DNA from: Sulfurimonas sp.
Lineage (GTDB): Bacteria; Campylobacterota; Campylobacteria; Campylobacterales; Sulfurimonadaceae
Assembly (NCBI GenBank): GCA_026988735.1
Contig: JALSKR010000247.1
Location: forward strand, 1-8,285
Direction: 5' to 3'
DNA: 8,285 nucleotides
Each line of letters starts with the position of its first letter. Within the stretch, counting starts at the first letter, position 1. Below the pieces are notes generated by a model. It saw only the letters and a program-made list of their open reading frames with translations. It was not told the DNA's origin and ran no database searches. A program made the translations under genes and the position numbers. Shown here piece by piece: positions 1 through 7,021 of this stretch.

Positions 1-77
1 AATCATTTGGAACGGAACAGTCTCCAAAGTTTATCAATGGTGTTTTGGATGCAATAGCAAAAGACAAAAAGGCATAA
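1..77 (+). CDS. nusB: NusB, transcription antitermination factor (C-terminal end only)
   Basis: Only the last 24 codons are present, read in the frame starting at base 3 and ending with TAA at 75-77. The tail reads SFGTEQSPKFINGVLDAIAK and matches the conserved NusB C-terminus (E. coli has a KSFG...HKFVNGVLDK pattern). NusB binds boxA RNA with NusE (S10) and takes part in rRNA antitermination in the cytoplasm. The gene runs in from the left edge, so its start and promoter are not visible. Its stop lies 4 bases before the cytochrome start, so the two are probably co-transcribed although their functions are unrelated. The identification rests on a short but characteristic stretch. Confidence 0.82.
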   Translation, partial: SFGTEQSPKFINGVLDAIAKDKKA

Positions 78-81
78 ATGG

Positions 82-2511
82 ATGACAAAGGTACTCTGGC
101 TCACTGTTTTTTTTGCAACATTTTTATTTGCATCGACTAATTTTCATGCAAAAAACAATTGTCTGAAATGTCACGGGGGTATAGAGCATATCAGAGCTCC
201 CGAGTCCGGTATGGCAAAGGCTATTGCAAAAAAAGCAAAAGAAGCAGGGTATCCTAAAAACAGCTGTATTGTCTGTCATGGAGGAAATCCGGCTACAAAA
301 CATAAAAGCAAAGCCCATAAAGGAACTGTCAAATACTTTTTAACCCATGAAGGGCCAAAAGAGTTCTATCCTGCACCGGGAAGTACCTGGGTAAACCAAA
401 ATACCTGTGGCATGTGTCACAAAGAAGAAGTTGCAGCGCAGATGAATTCTCTGATGATGACAGAACAGGGGAAAATTCAGGGGGCACTTTGGAGTTTTGG
501 CGGAAAAGAGGGCTACAATCATACAGTAGGAACCTATAAAACAAAAAATCCTCAAGATGTGCATGCGCGTCTTGGTACAAAAAAGTATCAGGAGTATATG
601 CAAAAACTCTCAAAAATGGAACCGCAAGGCTTTCCAAAAGAGATGACCGAGCTGCCTTCTGCACCGACGGCTGAGGAGGTTGAAAAAGATCCCTCTTTGG
701 CAGTATATACCTATTTGCGTCAAGAGTGTCTGCGTTGTCATACAGGAAGCAAAGGGCGTCAAAAAAGAGGTGATTTTCGAGGTATAGGCTGTGCAGCCTG
801 TCATATTCCCTACTCAAACGAAGGCTTTTATGAGGGAAGTGACAAAAGTATATCGCATAAAGAACGGGGTCACCTGCTTGTCCATCAGATACAGTCATCA
901 CGCGAAACAAAAGTTACGGTGCATAAACAGAGTTATTCGGGCATTCCGACAGAAACATGCTCAACCTGTCATAATCGCGGAAAGCGCATCGGGGTTTCGT
1001 ATCAGGGACTGATGGAAACTGCCTATAAGGCAACTTTTGACAAAGAGGGAAATCCCCAGCCAAAACTGCATACAAAGAGATATATCCACATGCAGGGAGA
1101 TGTGCATTTCAAAAAGGGAATGCTGTGCCAGGATTGTCACACATCCAATGATATGCACGGAGACGGTTTTTTAAGCGGGGCAAATGCCGGTGCTGTAGAG
1201 ATAGAGTGTCAGGACTGTCACGGAACAACAAAAAAGTATCCGTGGGAACTGCCACTGGGCTACAGTGATGAGTTTAATACATCTCCACAAACAGGAGAGT
1301 CCCGAGGCGTGACAAAAACAATGGCAGAGTACCTGAAACAGGGAAGCGTCAATAAGCCTGACGAGGGCTACCTGCTCTCAGCACGGGGAAATCCTTTGAT
1401 ACATGCAACCAAAAAAGGTAATGAAGTCATTATGCATCTGGCAAGCGGAAAAGATGTCGTGCTTAAACCGCTTAAGCTACTTAAAAAAGAGGAAAAACTC
1501 TCAAAAGCAGGACTTCTGGCAATGGATAAGATTACGGCACACAATGACAGACTTGAGTGTTACACCTGTCATGCAACCTGGGCACCACAGTGTTATGGCT
1601 GTCATGTGAAAATTGACTACAGTGGAGGCAAACAAAATCCTGACTTTTTGCAGTCTTCACATGATCATGATATACACGGGCAGACGGGTATTATGCGAAA
1701 ATCATTAAAAAAATATCTGGTTGACGGACAGGTTACTGAAACAAGAAGTTTTTTACGCTGGGAAGATCCGGCTTTGTCCCAAAACGGAGAGGGACGGATA
1801 AGCCCGACAATTCCAGGATGTCAGACAACTATAACAGTTATAGGCAAAGACGGCAAGGCACTGTTGCAAAATCATATTTTTAAAATACCAAATGTGGAAG
1901 GTGCGGGAGATGAGGGTCAAAATGCCATAGATATGGCACCGATTCAGCCACATACTATTCAAAAAGAACCTCGTAGCTGTGAGAGTTGTCATGCTATGAA
2001 GAAGGCACTAGGCTACGGTATAACAGGTTCTCAAACAACATTTGATCCTTCTGTTGATACTATAGTGGATATCATGAGTGCTGATGGAAAAATTATGCCG
2101 ACGATTGTAGATGAACAGATCCCTGCCATACCGAATCTGCATTTTGATTACTCAAAATTTTTAGATAAAAACGGAACACAACTACAGACTGTTGGGCATC
2201 ACTGGAAACTTTCACAGCCTCTGAGTCAGGCACAGATTGACAAAACAGACAGAGCAGGGGCATGTATAGCCTGTCATCAAAGTATACCGGAGGGAAATTT
2301 GGCAGTTTCAGCAATGGCACATATTGCAGAGATGGCAAATGTAAATATAGACAAGAAAGAGCATGCAGATATTTTACATAAAATTTTAAATCTAGCAGCT
2401 TGGCTTCAGGTAATTCTAGGTATATTTATTGGTATGCTTGCAATGTATATTTTTTATAGACTCTTTATCAAAAAGAGGTCTATCAGTTCACGAAACAGAG
2501 GATGGAAATAA
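82..2511 (+). CDS. Twelve-haem, membrane-anchored periplasmic cytochrome c
   Basis: The 809-residue product has a Sec-type signal peptide (hydrophobic stretch about 5-17, probable cleavage after FHA at 21-23). It then carries exactly twelve CXXCH haem-binding motifs, with first cysteines at residues 27, 62, 109, 216, 237, 293, 349, 376, 493, 504, 633 and 728. A single transmembrane helix at about 772-797 is followed by a basic tail (KKR...RNR), which predicts a periplasmic haem domain held in the inner membrane by its C-terminus. Motifs 9 and 10 are only 11 residues apart. Three stretches of about 90-125 residues (381-492, 509-632, 638-727) have no motif. One extra cysteine, C580, is not in a haem motif. 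No CX15CH motif of the MccA sulfite reductase type is present. The chosen ATG follows an AAAAAGG ribosome-binding sequence; an out-of-frame ATG lies 4 bases upstream. The gene is followed directly by mqnC. A role in quinol-linked periplasmic electron transfer or in reduction/oxidation of an inorganic S or N compound is inference; the substrate is unknown and I do not recognise a named family. Confidence 0.93.
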   Translation: MTKVLWLTVFFATFLFASTNFHAKNNCLKCHGGIEHIRAPESGMAKAIAKKAKEAGYPKNSCIVCHGGNPATKHKSKAHKGTVKYFLTHEGPKEFYPAPGSTWVNQNTCGMCHKEEVAAQMNSLMMTEQGKIQGALWSFGGKEGYNHTVGTYKTKNPQDVHARLGTKKYQEYMQKLSKMEPQGFPKEMTELPSAPTAEEVEKDPSLAVYTYLRQECLRCHTGSKGRQKRGDFRGIGCAACHIPYSNEGFYEGSDKSISHKERGHLLVHQIQSSRETKVTVHKQSYSGIPTETCSTCHNRGKRIGVSYQGLMETAYKATFDKEGNPQPKLHTKRYIHMQGDVHFKKGMLCQDCHTSNDMHGDGFLSGANAGAVEIECQDCHGTTKKYPWELPLGYSDEFNTSPQTGESRGVTKTMAEYLKQGSVNKPDEGYLLSARGNPLIHATKKGNEVIMHLASGKDVVLKPLKLLKKEEKLSKAGLLAMDKITAHNDRLECYTCHATWAPQCYGCHVKIDYSGGKQNPDFLQSSHDHDIHGQTGIMRKSLKKYLVDGQVTETRSFLRWEDPALSQNGEGRISPTIPGCQTTITVIGKDGKALLQNHIFKIPNVEGAGDEGQNAIDMAPIQPHTIQKEPRSCESCHAMKKALGYGITGSQTTFDPSVDTIVDIMSADGKIMPTIVDEQIPAIPNLHFDYSKFLDKNGTQLQTVGHHWKLSQPLSQAQIDKTDRAGACIACHQSIPEGNLAVSAMAHIAEMANVNIDKKEHADILHKILNLAAWLQVILGIFIGMLAMYIFYRLFIKKRSISSRNRGWK

Positions 2512-2514
2512 TTG
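2497..2514 (+). promoter_or_regulatory. Ribosome-binding site and TTG start of mqnC
   Basis: AGAGGA at 2497-2502 lies inside the last codons of the cytochrome gene, nine bases before a TTG at 2512. This TTG immediately follows the cytochrome stop codon (TAA, 2509-2511). The first in-frame ATG is 23 codons later (2581) and would remove the N-terminal helical segment that MqnC proteins normally have, so the TTG is the better start. The arrangement suggests translational coupling. Confidence 0.65.
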
Positions 2515-3561
2515 AGTAGACTAACAAAAGAAGAAGCCCTTGATTTAATTCGTCATGCAGATTTAAAAGAGTTGGGGCGCATGGCAACACAGAAGAAAAA
2601 AGAGTTACACCCAAAAGGGATTACAACTTTTGTCATCGACAGAAATATCAACTATACAAATATCTGTTGGGTTGACTGTAAGTTTTGTGCTTTTTACAGG
2701 CATGAAAAAGATGCAGATGCTTATGTGCTAACATTTGACGAAATAGATGCAAAGATAGAGGAACTTCTTGAAATCGGTGGAACACAGATACTTTTTCAGG
2801 GTGGTGTACATCCGAAACTCAAGATAGAGTGGTATGAAGATTTGGTGGAACATATTCATCAAAAATATCCGACTATTACTATTCACGGGTTCAGCTCTAT
2901 TGAGCTTGATTTTATCGCAAAAGTTTCGCGTATAACAATTCAAGAGGTACTTGCACGACTCAAAGCCAAAGGGCTTGCTTCTATTCCTGGTGCAGGAGCT
3001 GAAATACTTTCTGACAAGGTTAGAGATATAATCGCACCTAAAAAGATAGATGCTGAGGTCTGGGTAGATGTGCATCGTCAGGCACATAAACTTGACATTA
3101 TGAGTACGGCTACGATGATGTACGGAACGGTTGAGAGTGATGAAGATATTATTGAGCATTTTGATATGATAAGGAATTTGCAGGATGAAACAGGTGGCTT
3201 TAGAGCTTTTATTATGTGGAGCTTTCAGGGCAAAAATACAGAACTGCTGCGTCTTATTCCCGATATGGAAAAACCCTCATCAAATCGTTATCTCAGACTT
3301 TTGGCAGTAGCACGCCTGTATCTTGACAATGTGCCAAATATTCAAAGTTCATGGGTTACACAGGGACCGTATATCGGTCAAATGGCACTGCGTTTTGGTG
3401 CAAATGATTTAGGCTCAACGATGATGGAAGAAAATGTTGTCAGCTCAGCTGGAGCTGCGTATCATATGGCAAAAGATGAAATGGTACACCTGATACGCGA
3501 TGTTGGTGAGATACCAGCTGTAAGAAATACAGCTTATGAGACTTTAGAGATATTTAATTAA
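2512..3561 (+). CDS. mqnC: MqnC, cyclic dehypoxanthinyl futalosine synthase (radical SAM)
   Basis: This cytoplasmic radical S-adenosylmethionine enzyme acts in the futalosine route to menaquinone, converting dehypoxanthine futalosine to its cyclic form. The 349-residue length is normal for MqnC. The radical SAM CX3CX2C cluster is at C52, C56 and C59 (ICWVDCKFCAFYR). Further conserved blocks are GGTQILFQGGVHPKL at 89-103, IPGAGAEILSDKVR at about 158-171, the HRQAHKLDIMSTATMMYG block at 188-205, and WVTQGPYIGQMALRFGANDL at 281-300 followed by GSTMMEENVVSSAG. These distinguish MqnC from the related MqnE and CofH enzymes. Translation starts at TTG 2512, with no gap after the cytochrome gene. The stop overlaps the next ATG by one base (TAATG). 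The neighbourhood links quinone supply with a multihaem cytochrome. Campylobacterota use this pathway rather than the classical Men route, which agrees with the suggested origin. Confidence 0.93.
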   Translation: MSRLTKEEALDLIRHADLKELGRMATQKKKELHPKGITTFVIDRNINYTNICWVDCKFCAFYRHEKDADAYVLTFDEIDAKIEELLEIGGTQILFQGGVHPKLKIEWYEDLVEHIHQKYPTITIHGFSSIELDFIAKVSRITIQEVLARLKAKGLASIPGAGAEILSDKVRDIIAPKKIDAEVWVDVHRQAHKLDIMSTATMMYGTVESDEDIIEHFDMIRNLQDETGGFRAFIMWSFQGKNTELLRLIPDMEKPSSNRYLRLLAVARLYLDNVPNIQSSWVTQGPYIGQMALRFGANDLGSTMMEENVVSSAGAAYHMAKDEMVHLIRDVGEIPAVRNTAYETLEIFN

Positions 3562-4841
3562 TGAAAATCTTTGTAATAATTTTAGTAATAGGACAGATAA
3601 TAATGGCAGCACAAATAGACTTTATAGAAGTAAAGGGAATCAAAGTTCCGCTTATTTTTGAGAAAGATACAAGACTCCCTTTGGTAAATACACAAATAGT
3701 TTTTACAAACAGCGGAAGCATAACAGATACAAAAATAGTAGGATTAGCAAAATTTTCTTCAAAAATGTTAAATGAAGGAACAAAGAAGTTAGGTTCGAAC
3801 GGTTTTTCAGAAGAGCTTGAATCACGGGCTATACATATATCTGCAAATACAGGAAGAGAAACTTTTGTGCTTGAAGCAAGTTCATTAAAAGATGAGTTTA
3901 CCAATGCAGTAAAATTTATGAGTAGTCTGCTTAAAGACCCCAATTATACGCAAGAGGCACTCTCAAAAGTCAAGACTATGACAATCGGTACTTTAAGCAG
4001 AAAAGAGAATGACTTTGATTATGTAGCCTCAAATGAACTGAAAAAACTGCTTTTTTCAAATACTCCTTTGGCACAACCAACATTAGGAACGGTAGAAAGT
4101 GTTACAAGCATAACACTTGATGATGTGAAAGGTTTTGTGAAAGAGCATTTAGTACTCTCTCGTGCTATTGTGGTTATAGGTGGAGATGTTGAGATAGCAG
4201 AAGTAAAAAAGAACATAGCAAAAATCTTAAACAAACTACCAAAAGGAAAAAGCGAACCATTACCGCATTTTCGTGCAAGTGACAAGCCAAAAGAGAGTAT
4301 CTTAAAAAGAGAGACTGAGCAGGCATATATCTATTTTGGTTCACCTTATAATATGGCTGTTGATGATGAGGAGTATTACAAAGCAAGAGTGGCTACATTT
4401 ATTCTTGGAACAGGTGGTTTTGGAAGCCGTTTGATGGAAGAGATTCGTGTAAAACGCGGTCTTGCATACTCAGCTTATGCGCGTGTACATGTAAACAAAT
4501 CTGCTTCTTATTTTGATGGGTATCTACAGACAAAGCTTGACTCAATGGATGAAGCAAAAAAAACGGTTGTCAATGTTATTTCAGAATTTGTGCATAAAGG
4601 TGTAAGCAAAGAAGAGCTTGAACAGACAAAGAAATTTTTACTTGGCAGTGAACCGCTAAGAGTGGAGACTATGAGTCAAAGATTACAACGAACATTTAAT
4701 GATTATTATAAAGGTTTTCCTTTGAATCATTCTGAAATAGAATTGCAAAAGATTAAAAAATTAAAGCTCAAAGATTTAAATGATTTTATAAAAAAACATA
4801 CAGAAATCTTAGAACAGAGTTTTGCGATAGTGACAAAATAA
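3561..4841 (+). CDS. M16-family zinc-peptidase homologue, predicted non-catalytic
   Basis: The 426-residue product has the two-lobe M16B (insulinase / processing-peptidase-like) layout. The N-terminal lobe has GLAKFSSKMLNEGT at residues 61-74, aligning with the usual GLAHFLEHMLFKGT pattern. Both zinc-binding histidines are lysine (K64, K68) and the catalytic glutamate is serine (S67), so the HXXEH site is gone. The C-terminal lobe keeps its hallmark GGFGSRLMEEIRVKRGLAY at 285-303. By analogy with M16B pairs, where one subunit lacks the zinc site and supports an active partner, this may be a helper or substrate-binding subunit; no partner is visible here. With the upstream ATG the protein begins with a weak signal-peptide-like segment (about 3-17), predicting export. 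An alternative ATG at 3603 (residue 15), preceded by AGGA nine bases upstream, would give a cytoplasmic protein. The gene overlaps mqnC by one base and closes the apparent operon. Confidence 0.85.
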   Translation: MKIFVIILVIGQIIMAAQIDFIEVKGIKVPLIFEKDTRLPLVNTQIVFTNSGSITDTKIVGLAKFSSKMLNEGTKKLGSNGFSEELESRAIHISANTGRETFVLEASSLKDEFTNAVKFMSSLLKDPNYTQEALSKVKTMTIGTLSRKENDFDYVASNELKKLLFSNTPLAQPTLGTVESVTSITLDDVKGFVKEHLVLSRAIVVIGGDVEIAEVKKNIAKILNKLPKGKSEPLPHFRASDKPKESILKRETEQAYIYFGSPYNMAVDDEEYYKARVATFILGTGGFGSRLMEEIRVKRGLAYSAYARVHVNKSASYFDGYLQTKLDSMDEAKKTVVNVISEFVHKGVSKEELEQTKKFLLGSEPLRVETMSQRLQRTFNDYYKGFPLNHSEIELQKIKKLKLKDLNDFIKKHTEILEQSFAIVTK

Positions 4842-4861
4842 ATATTGCAAATTGTAATATT
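4841..4861. repeat. 21-base near-perfect palindrome downstream of the M16 gene
   Basis: AATATT occurs at both ends (4841-4846 and 4856-4861) around a CAAATTG core centred on 4851; only the G4847/T4855 pair is mismatched. It starts on the last base of the M16 stop codon and overlaps the possible -35 element of the R-M promoter. It could be an operator or a remnant of the insertion junction. It is AT-rich, lacks a GC stem and U-tract, and is not a convincing intrinsic terminator. Confidence 0.4.
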
Positions 4862-4872
4862 TATTTTATAAA
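4845..4872 (+). promoter_or_regulatory. Possible sigma-70 promoter of the R-M module
   Basis: TTGCAA at 4845-4850 resembles a -35 box and TATAAA at 4867-4872 a -10 box, with a 16-base spacer. The -10 box sits in a 12-base perfect palindrome (4863-4874). The 73-base gap 4842-4914 is extremely AT-rich, so matches arise easily by chance. A second candidate -10 is TAAAAT at 4887-4892. An R-M pair acquired as a unit would be expected to bring its own promoter, and this gap is the only non-coding space available. Confidence 0.35.
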
Positions 4873-4904
4873 ATTTACTTTTTATGTAAAATAAAGAAAA
4901 AAAT

Positions 4905-4917
4905 GGAGTAGAGTATG
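4905..4917 (+). promoter_or_regulatory. Ribosome-binding site of the methyltransferase gene
   Basis: GGAG at 4905-4908 lies six bases before the ATG at 4915. This supports the upstream start over in-frame ATGs at residues 12 and 23, which have no comparable sequence before them. Confidence 0.6.
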
Positions 4918-5910
4918 GCACAACTATTGCAAAATAACAAATCGGATATGTTAGATGCTAATATTGTGGATACTTCTGATATGCAATATAGGATTATTGA
5001 TCTTTTTGCCGGTATAGGTGGAATTCGTAGTGGATTTTGTAATGTCTTTAAAAATAGATGTAAAGTTGTCTTCTCTTCAGAAATAGATGAGTATGCACAA
5101 AAAACATATTATCATAATTATAATGAAGTTCCATATGGGGACATAACAAAAATAAAAGAGGAAAATATTCCTCAACATGATATCCTCTTAGCAGGTTTTC
5201 CCTGTCAAGCATTTAGTGTAGCAGGACATAGAAGAGGATTTGAAGATACAAGAGGAACACTCTTTTTTGATATTGCTAGAATAGCAAAATTTCACAAACC
5301 AAAGGTTTTGTTTTTAGAAAATGTGAAAGGGTTTGTAGGGCATGACAATGGTAGAACATTTGAAACAGTAAAAGAGACATTGCAAGAGATTGGGTATAAG
5401 GTTTATGCAAAAGTGCTCAACACAAAAGACTTTGGAATACCCCAAAATAGAGAGAGAATTTATATTGTTGCATTTTTAAATCACAATATAGAGTTTACAT
5501 TTCCACAAGCATATAAGAGTGGAAAAACTATAGAAGATATGTTAGAGCGTGATATCGATGAGAAGTTTTACTATAACAATAAGCCTCTTTATGAAAAATT
5601 GAAAGATGGTGTTGTCCGTACGGATACTGTTTATCAGTGGAGAAGACATTATGTAAGGGAAAATAAAAATAACCTTTGTCCAACATTAACTGCAAATATG
5701 GGAACTGGTGGGCATAATGTGCCTATCGTTAAAGATGCAAAAGGTATACGAAAATTGACTCCAAAAGAGTGTGTTCGCTTTCAGGGATTCTCTGATGATT
5801 TCTCTTTTCCTCAAAATATGGCATTGTGTCATCAGTATAAACAGGCAGGAAATTCTGTAACAGTAAAAGTTATAGAAGCCATAGCCAATGAGATTAAAAA
5901 TGTTTTATGA
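4915..5910 (+). CDS. DNA (cytosine-5-)-methyltransferase of a type II R-M system
   Basis: This enzyme transfers a methyl group from S-adenosylmethionine to C5 of cytosine in a specific DNA site, protecting it from the partner endonuclease. All main m5C motifs are present in the normal order: motif I DLFAGIGGIRSGF (29-41), motif IV GFPCQAFS (94-101, catalytic C97), motif VI ENV (135-137), motif VIII QNRERIY (177-183), motif IX around RKLTPKECVRFQGF (279-292), and motif X QAGNSV (310-315). The target-recognition region lies between VIII and IX (about 190-275) and includes PTLTANMGTGGHNVP (256-270). The 331-residue length is typical and complete. The N-terminal extension before motif I is only about 27 residues, too short for the helix-turn-helix regulator domain of some m5C enzymes. 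The recognition sequence cannot be deduced. The gene overlaps the next by 23 bases and is AT-richer than its flanks. Methyltransferase-first order with no separate control gene suggests that gene order or the promoter region sets the timing. Confidence 0.95.
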   Translation: MAQLLQNNKSDMLDANIVDTSDMQYRIIDLFAGIGGIRSGFCNVFKNRCKVVFSSEIDEYAQKTYYHNYNEVPYGDITKIKEENIPQHDILLAGFPCQAFSVAGHRRGFEDTRGTLFFDIARIAKFHKPKVLFLENVKGFVGHDNGRTFETVKETLQEIGYKVYAKVLNTKDFGIPQNRERIYIVAFLNHNIEFTFPQAYKSGKTIEDMLERDIDEKFYYNNKPLYEKLKDGVVRTDTVYQWRRHYVRENKNNLCPTLTANMGTGGHNVPIVKDAKGIRKLTPKECVRFQGFSDDFSFPQNMALCHQYKQAGNSVTVKVIEAIANEIKNVL

Positions 5911-7018
5911 CACGCAAACGAAAGACTTACAATATGAGTATGAAAAAAAATTACAACTCATAGGCTCTTTATCCAATCTGTTTTCTGATTCTGCTACACC
6001 ATATTTATATTATAGAGTTGCTGAAAAGGTTTTTTGTAATGTTTTTACTGCAAATGACTTATCTCGCGGAGACATCGCACTTGATGCTTATAAAGGCAGG
6101 ATAGGAATAGGGCTAAAAACTTTTTTGGCAAATAATTATAAGACATTTCAAAAAGTAGCTGAGTTTAACAAGGACAAATCATTATATGATACGAAAGAGC
6201 CATTGGAACTTATTCAAACTGTTGCTAATTTAAGAAATAAACGCATTGAATTTACACAAAATTTATATGCTTTAGAAAAAAGTTGCTATCACTGTGTATT
6301 GCGTGATAAAGAAATATTTAAAATATATGAAGAGAGAATGTATAGCATCGATTTAGTGAATATAAGAGATGTTGTAAAGAAAAATAATAGTATTATTTTC
6401 AATGATGGATTACACGAGTACTCTTTCAACCTTTCTAAGAGTACACTTTTTAAGCGTTTTGAAACAAAAACATTTCTTTGTGAATTTCCAGTAAAAATTA
6501 TGAAAAACCCATTAGAAGAGATAGCCGAATGTTTTTCAAGTCATGCAACAGAGGATGATATACGATATAAAATTGTTGATACATTGTATTTGCCTTTATA
6601 TGGGAGTAATAAAGATGTAAAAGCAAAGAGTGGGCTTAATCAGTGGAACGCACACGGAAGACAAAGGGATGTAAATGAAGTATATATTCCTATTCCTATT
6701 GCAATACATAAATGTAAAAAAGACTTTTTTCCTCCGCGAAATAAACATTTTACATTGCGATTACCTAATGGAACTGTTTTACAGGCAAAGGTATGTCAAG
6801 CTAATGCAAAGGCTTTAATGTCGGATCCAAATAAAGCACTTGGAAAATGGATTTTAAGAGATGTGCTTACTTTGAAAGAAGGAGAACTTCTAACCTATAA
6901 AAAATTGGCTGAAATAGGGGTGGACTCTGTCCGTATTGATAAATTTTTGGATGGTAGTTATGAAATTAATTTTGCGCAGATTGATAGTTATGAAAATTTT
7001 ATACTTGGGTGTGTGTAA
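5888..7018 (+). CDS. Probable type II restriction endonuclease with B3-like (NgoFVII-type) C-terminal domain
   Basis: The 376-residue product overlaps the methyltransferase gene by 23 bases in another frame, the normal place for the cognate endonuclease. Residues about 247-364 (SGLNQWNAHGRQRDVNEVYIP, then PIPIAIHK, DFFPPRNKHFTL, QANAKALMS, YKKLAEIGVDSVRIDKF) resemble the B3-like DNA-binding domain at the C-terminus of NgoFVII-family endonucleases. The N-terminal part (about 35-210) shows no HXK phospholipase-D motif of the kind used by NgoFVII and BfiI. The block SRGDIALDAYKGRIGIGLKTF at 59-79 (written here in part: key residues D62, D66, K77) together with E46 could be a diverged PD-(D/E)XK site, but that is tentative. 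The start is uncertain: ATG 5888 or ATG 5900 (residue 5), neither with a strong ribosome-binding site, which fits coupling to the upstream gene. Specificity is unknown. Base composition is low in GC like the methyltransferase. Endonuclease function is inferred from domain plus context. Confidence 0.8.
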   Translation: MRLKMFYDTQTKDLQYEYEKKLQLIGSLSNLFSDSATPYLYYRVAEKVFCNVFTANDLSRGDIALDAYKGRIGIGLKTFLANNYKTFQKVAEFNKDKSLYDTKEPLELIQTVANLRNKRIEFTQNLYALEKSCYHCVLRDKEIFKIYEERMYSIDLVNIRDVVKKNNSIIFNDGLHEYSFNLSKSTLFKRFETKTFLCEFPVKIMKNPLEEIAECFSSHATEDDIRYKIVDTLYLPLYGSNKDVKAKSGLNQWNAHGRQRDVNEVYIPIPIAIHKCKKDFFPPRNKHFTLRLPNGTVLQAKVCQANAKALMSDPNKALGKWILRDVLTLKEGELLTYKKLAEIGVDSVRIDKFLDGSYEINFAQIDSYENFILGCV

Positions 7019-7021
7019 GTT

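Noticed and set aside
78..80. ATG immediately after the nusB stop as the cytochrome start
   Set aside because: It is out of frame with the haem protein; the ATG at 82 is in frame and leads into a good signal peptide.
329..910. A 193-codon open frame on the - strand inside the cytochrome gene
   Set aside because: It is antisense to a clear 12-haem coding sequence, has no recognisable domain, and such shadows are common opposite long genes.
82..2511. Assignment of the cytochrome as an octahaem tetrathionate reductase, hydroxylamine oxidoreductase or MccA sulfite reductase
   Set aside because: It has twelve, not eight, CXXCH motifs, no CX15CH motif and no family-specific signature that I can recognise.
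2728..3159. A 143-codon open frame on the - strand inside mqnC
   Set aside because: It lies entirely opposite conserved radical SAM sequence and shows no protein-like features of its own.
3554..3943. A 129-codon open frame on the - strand inside the M16 gene
   Set aside because: Antisense shadow of conserved M16 sequence; no domain or ribosome-binding site supports it.
4841..4892. Intrinsic terminator after the M16 gene
   Set aside because: The inverted repeats are almost entirely A and T with no stable GC stem and no U-tract placed after a hairpin.
5943..5950. Run of eight A near the endonuclease start as a phase-variation switch
   Set aside because: Eight-base A or T runs also occur in the cytochrome (107-114) and the M16 gene (4556-4563), so it is not distinctive, and the frame is intact; the classic Campylobacterota switches are longer G or C tracts.
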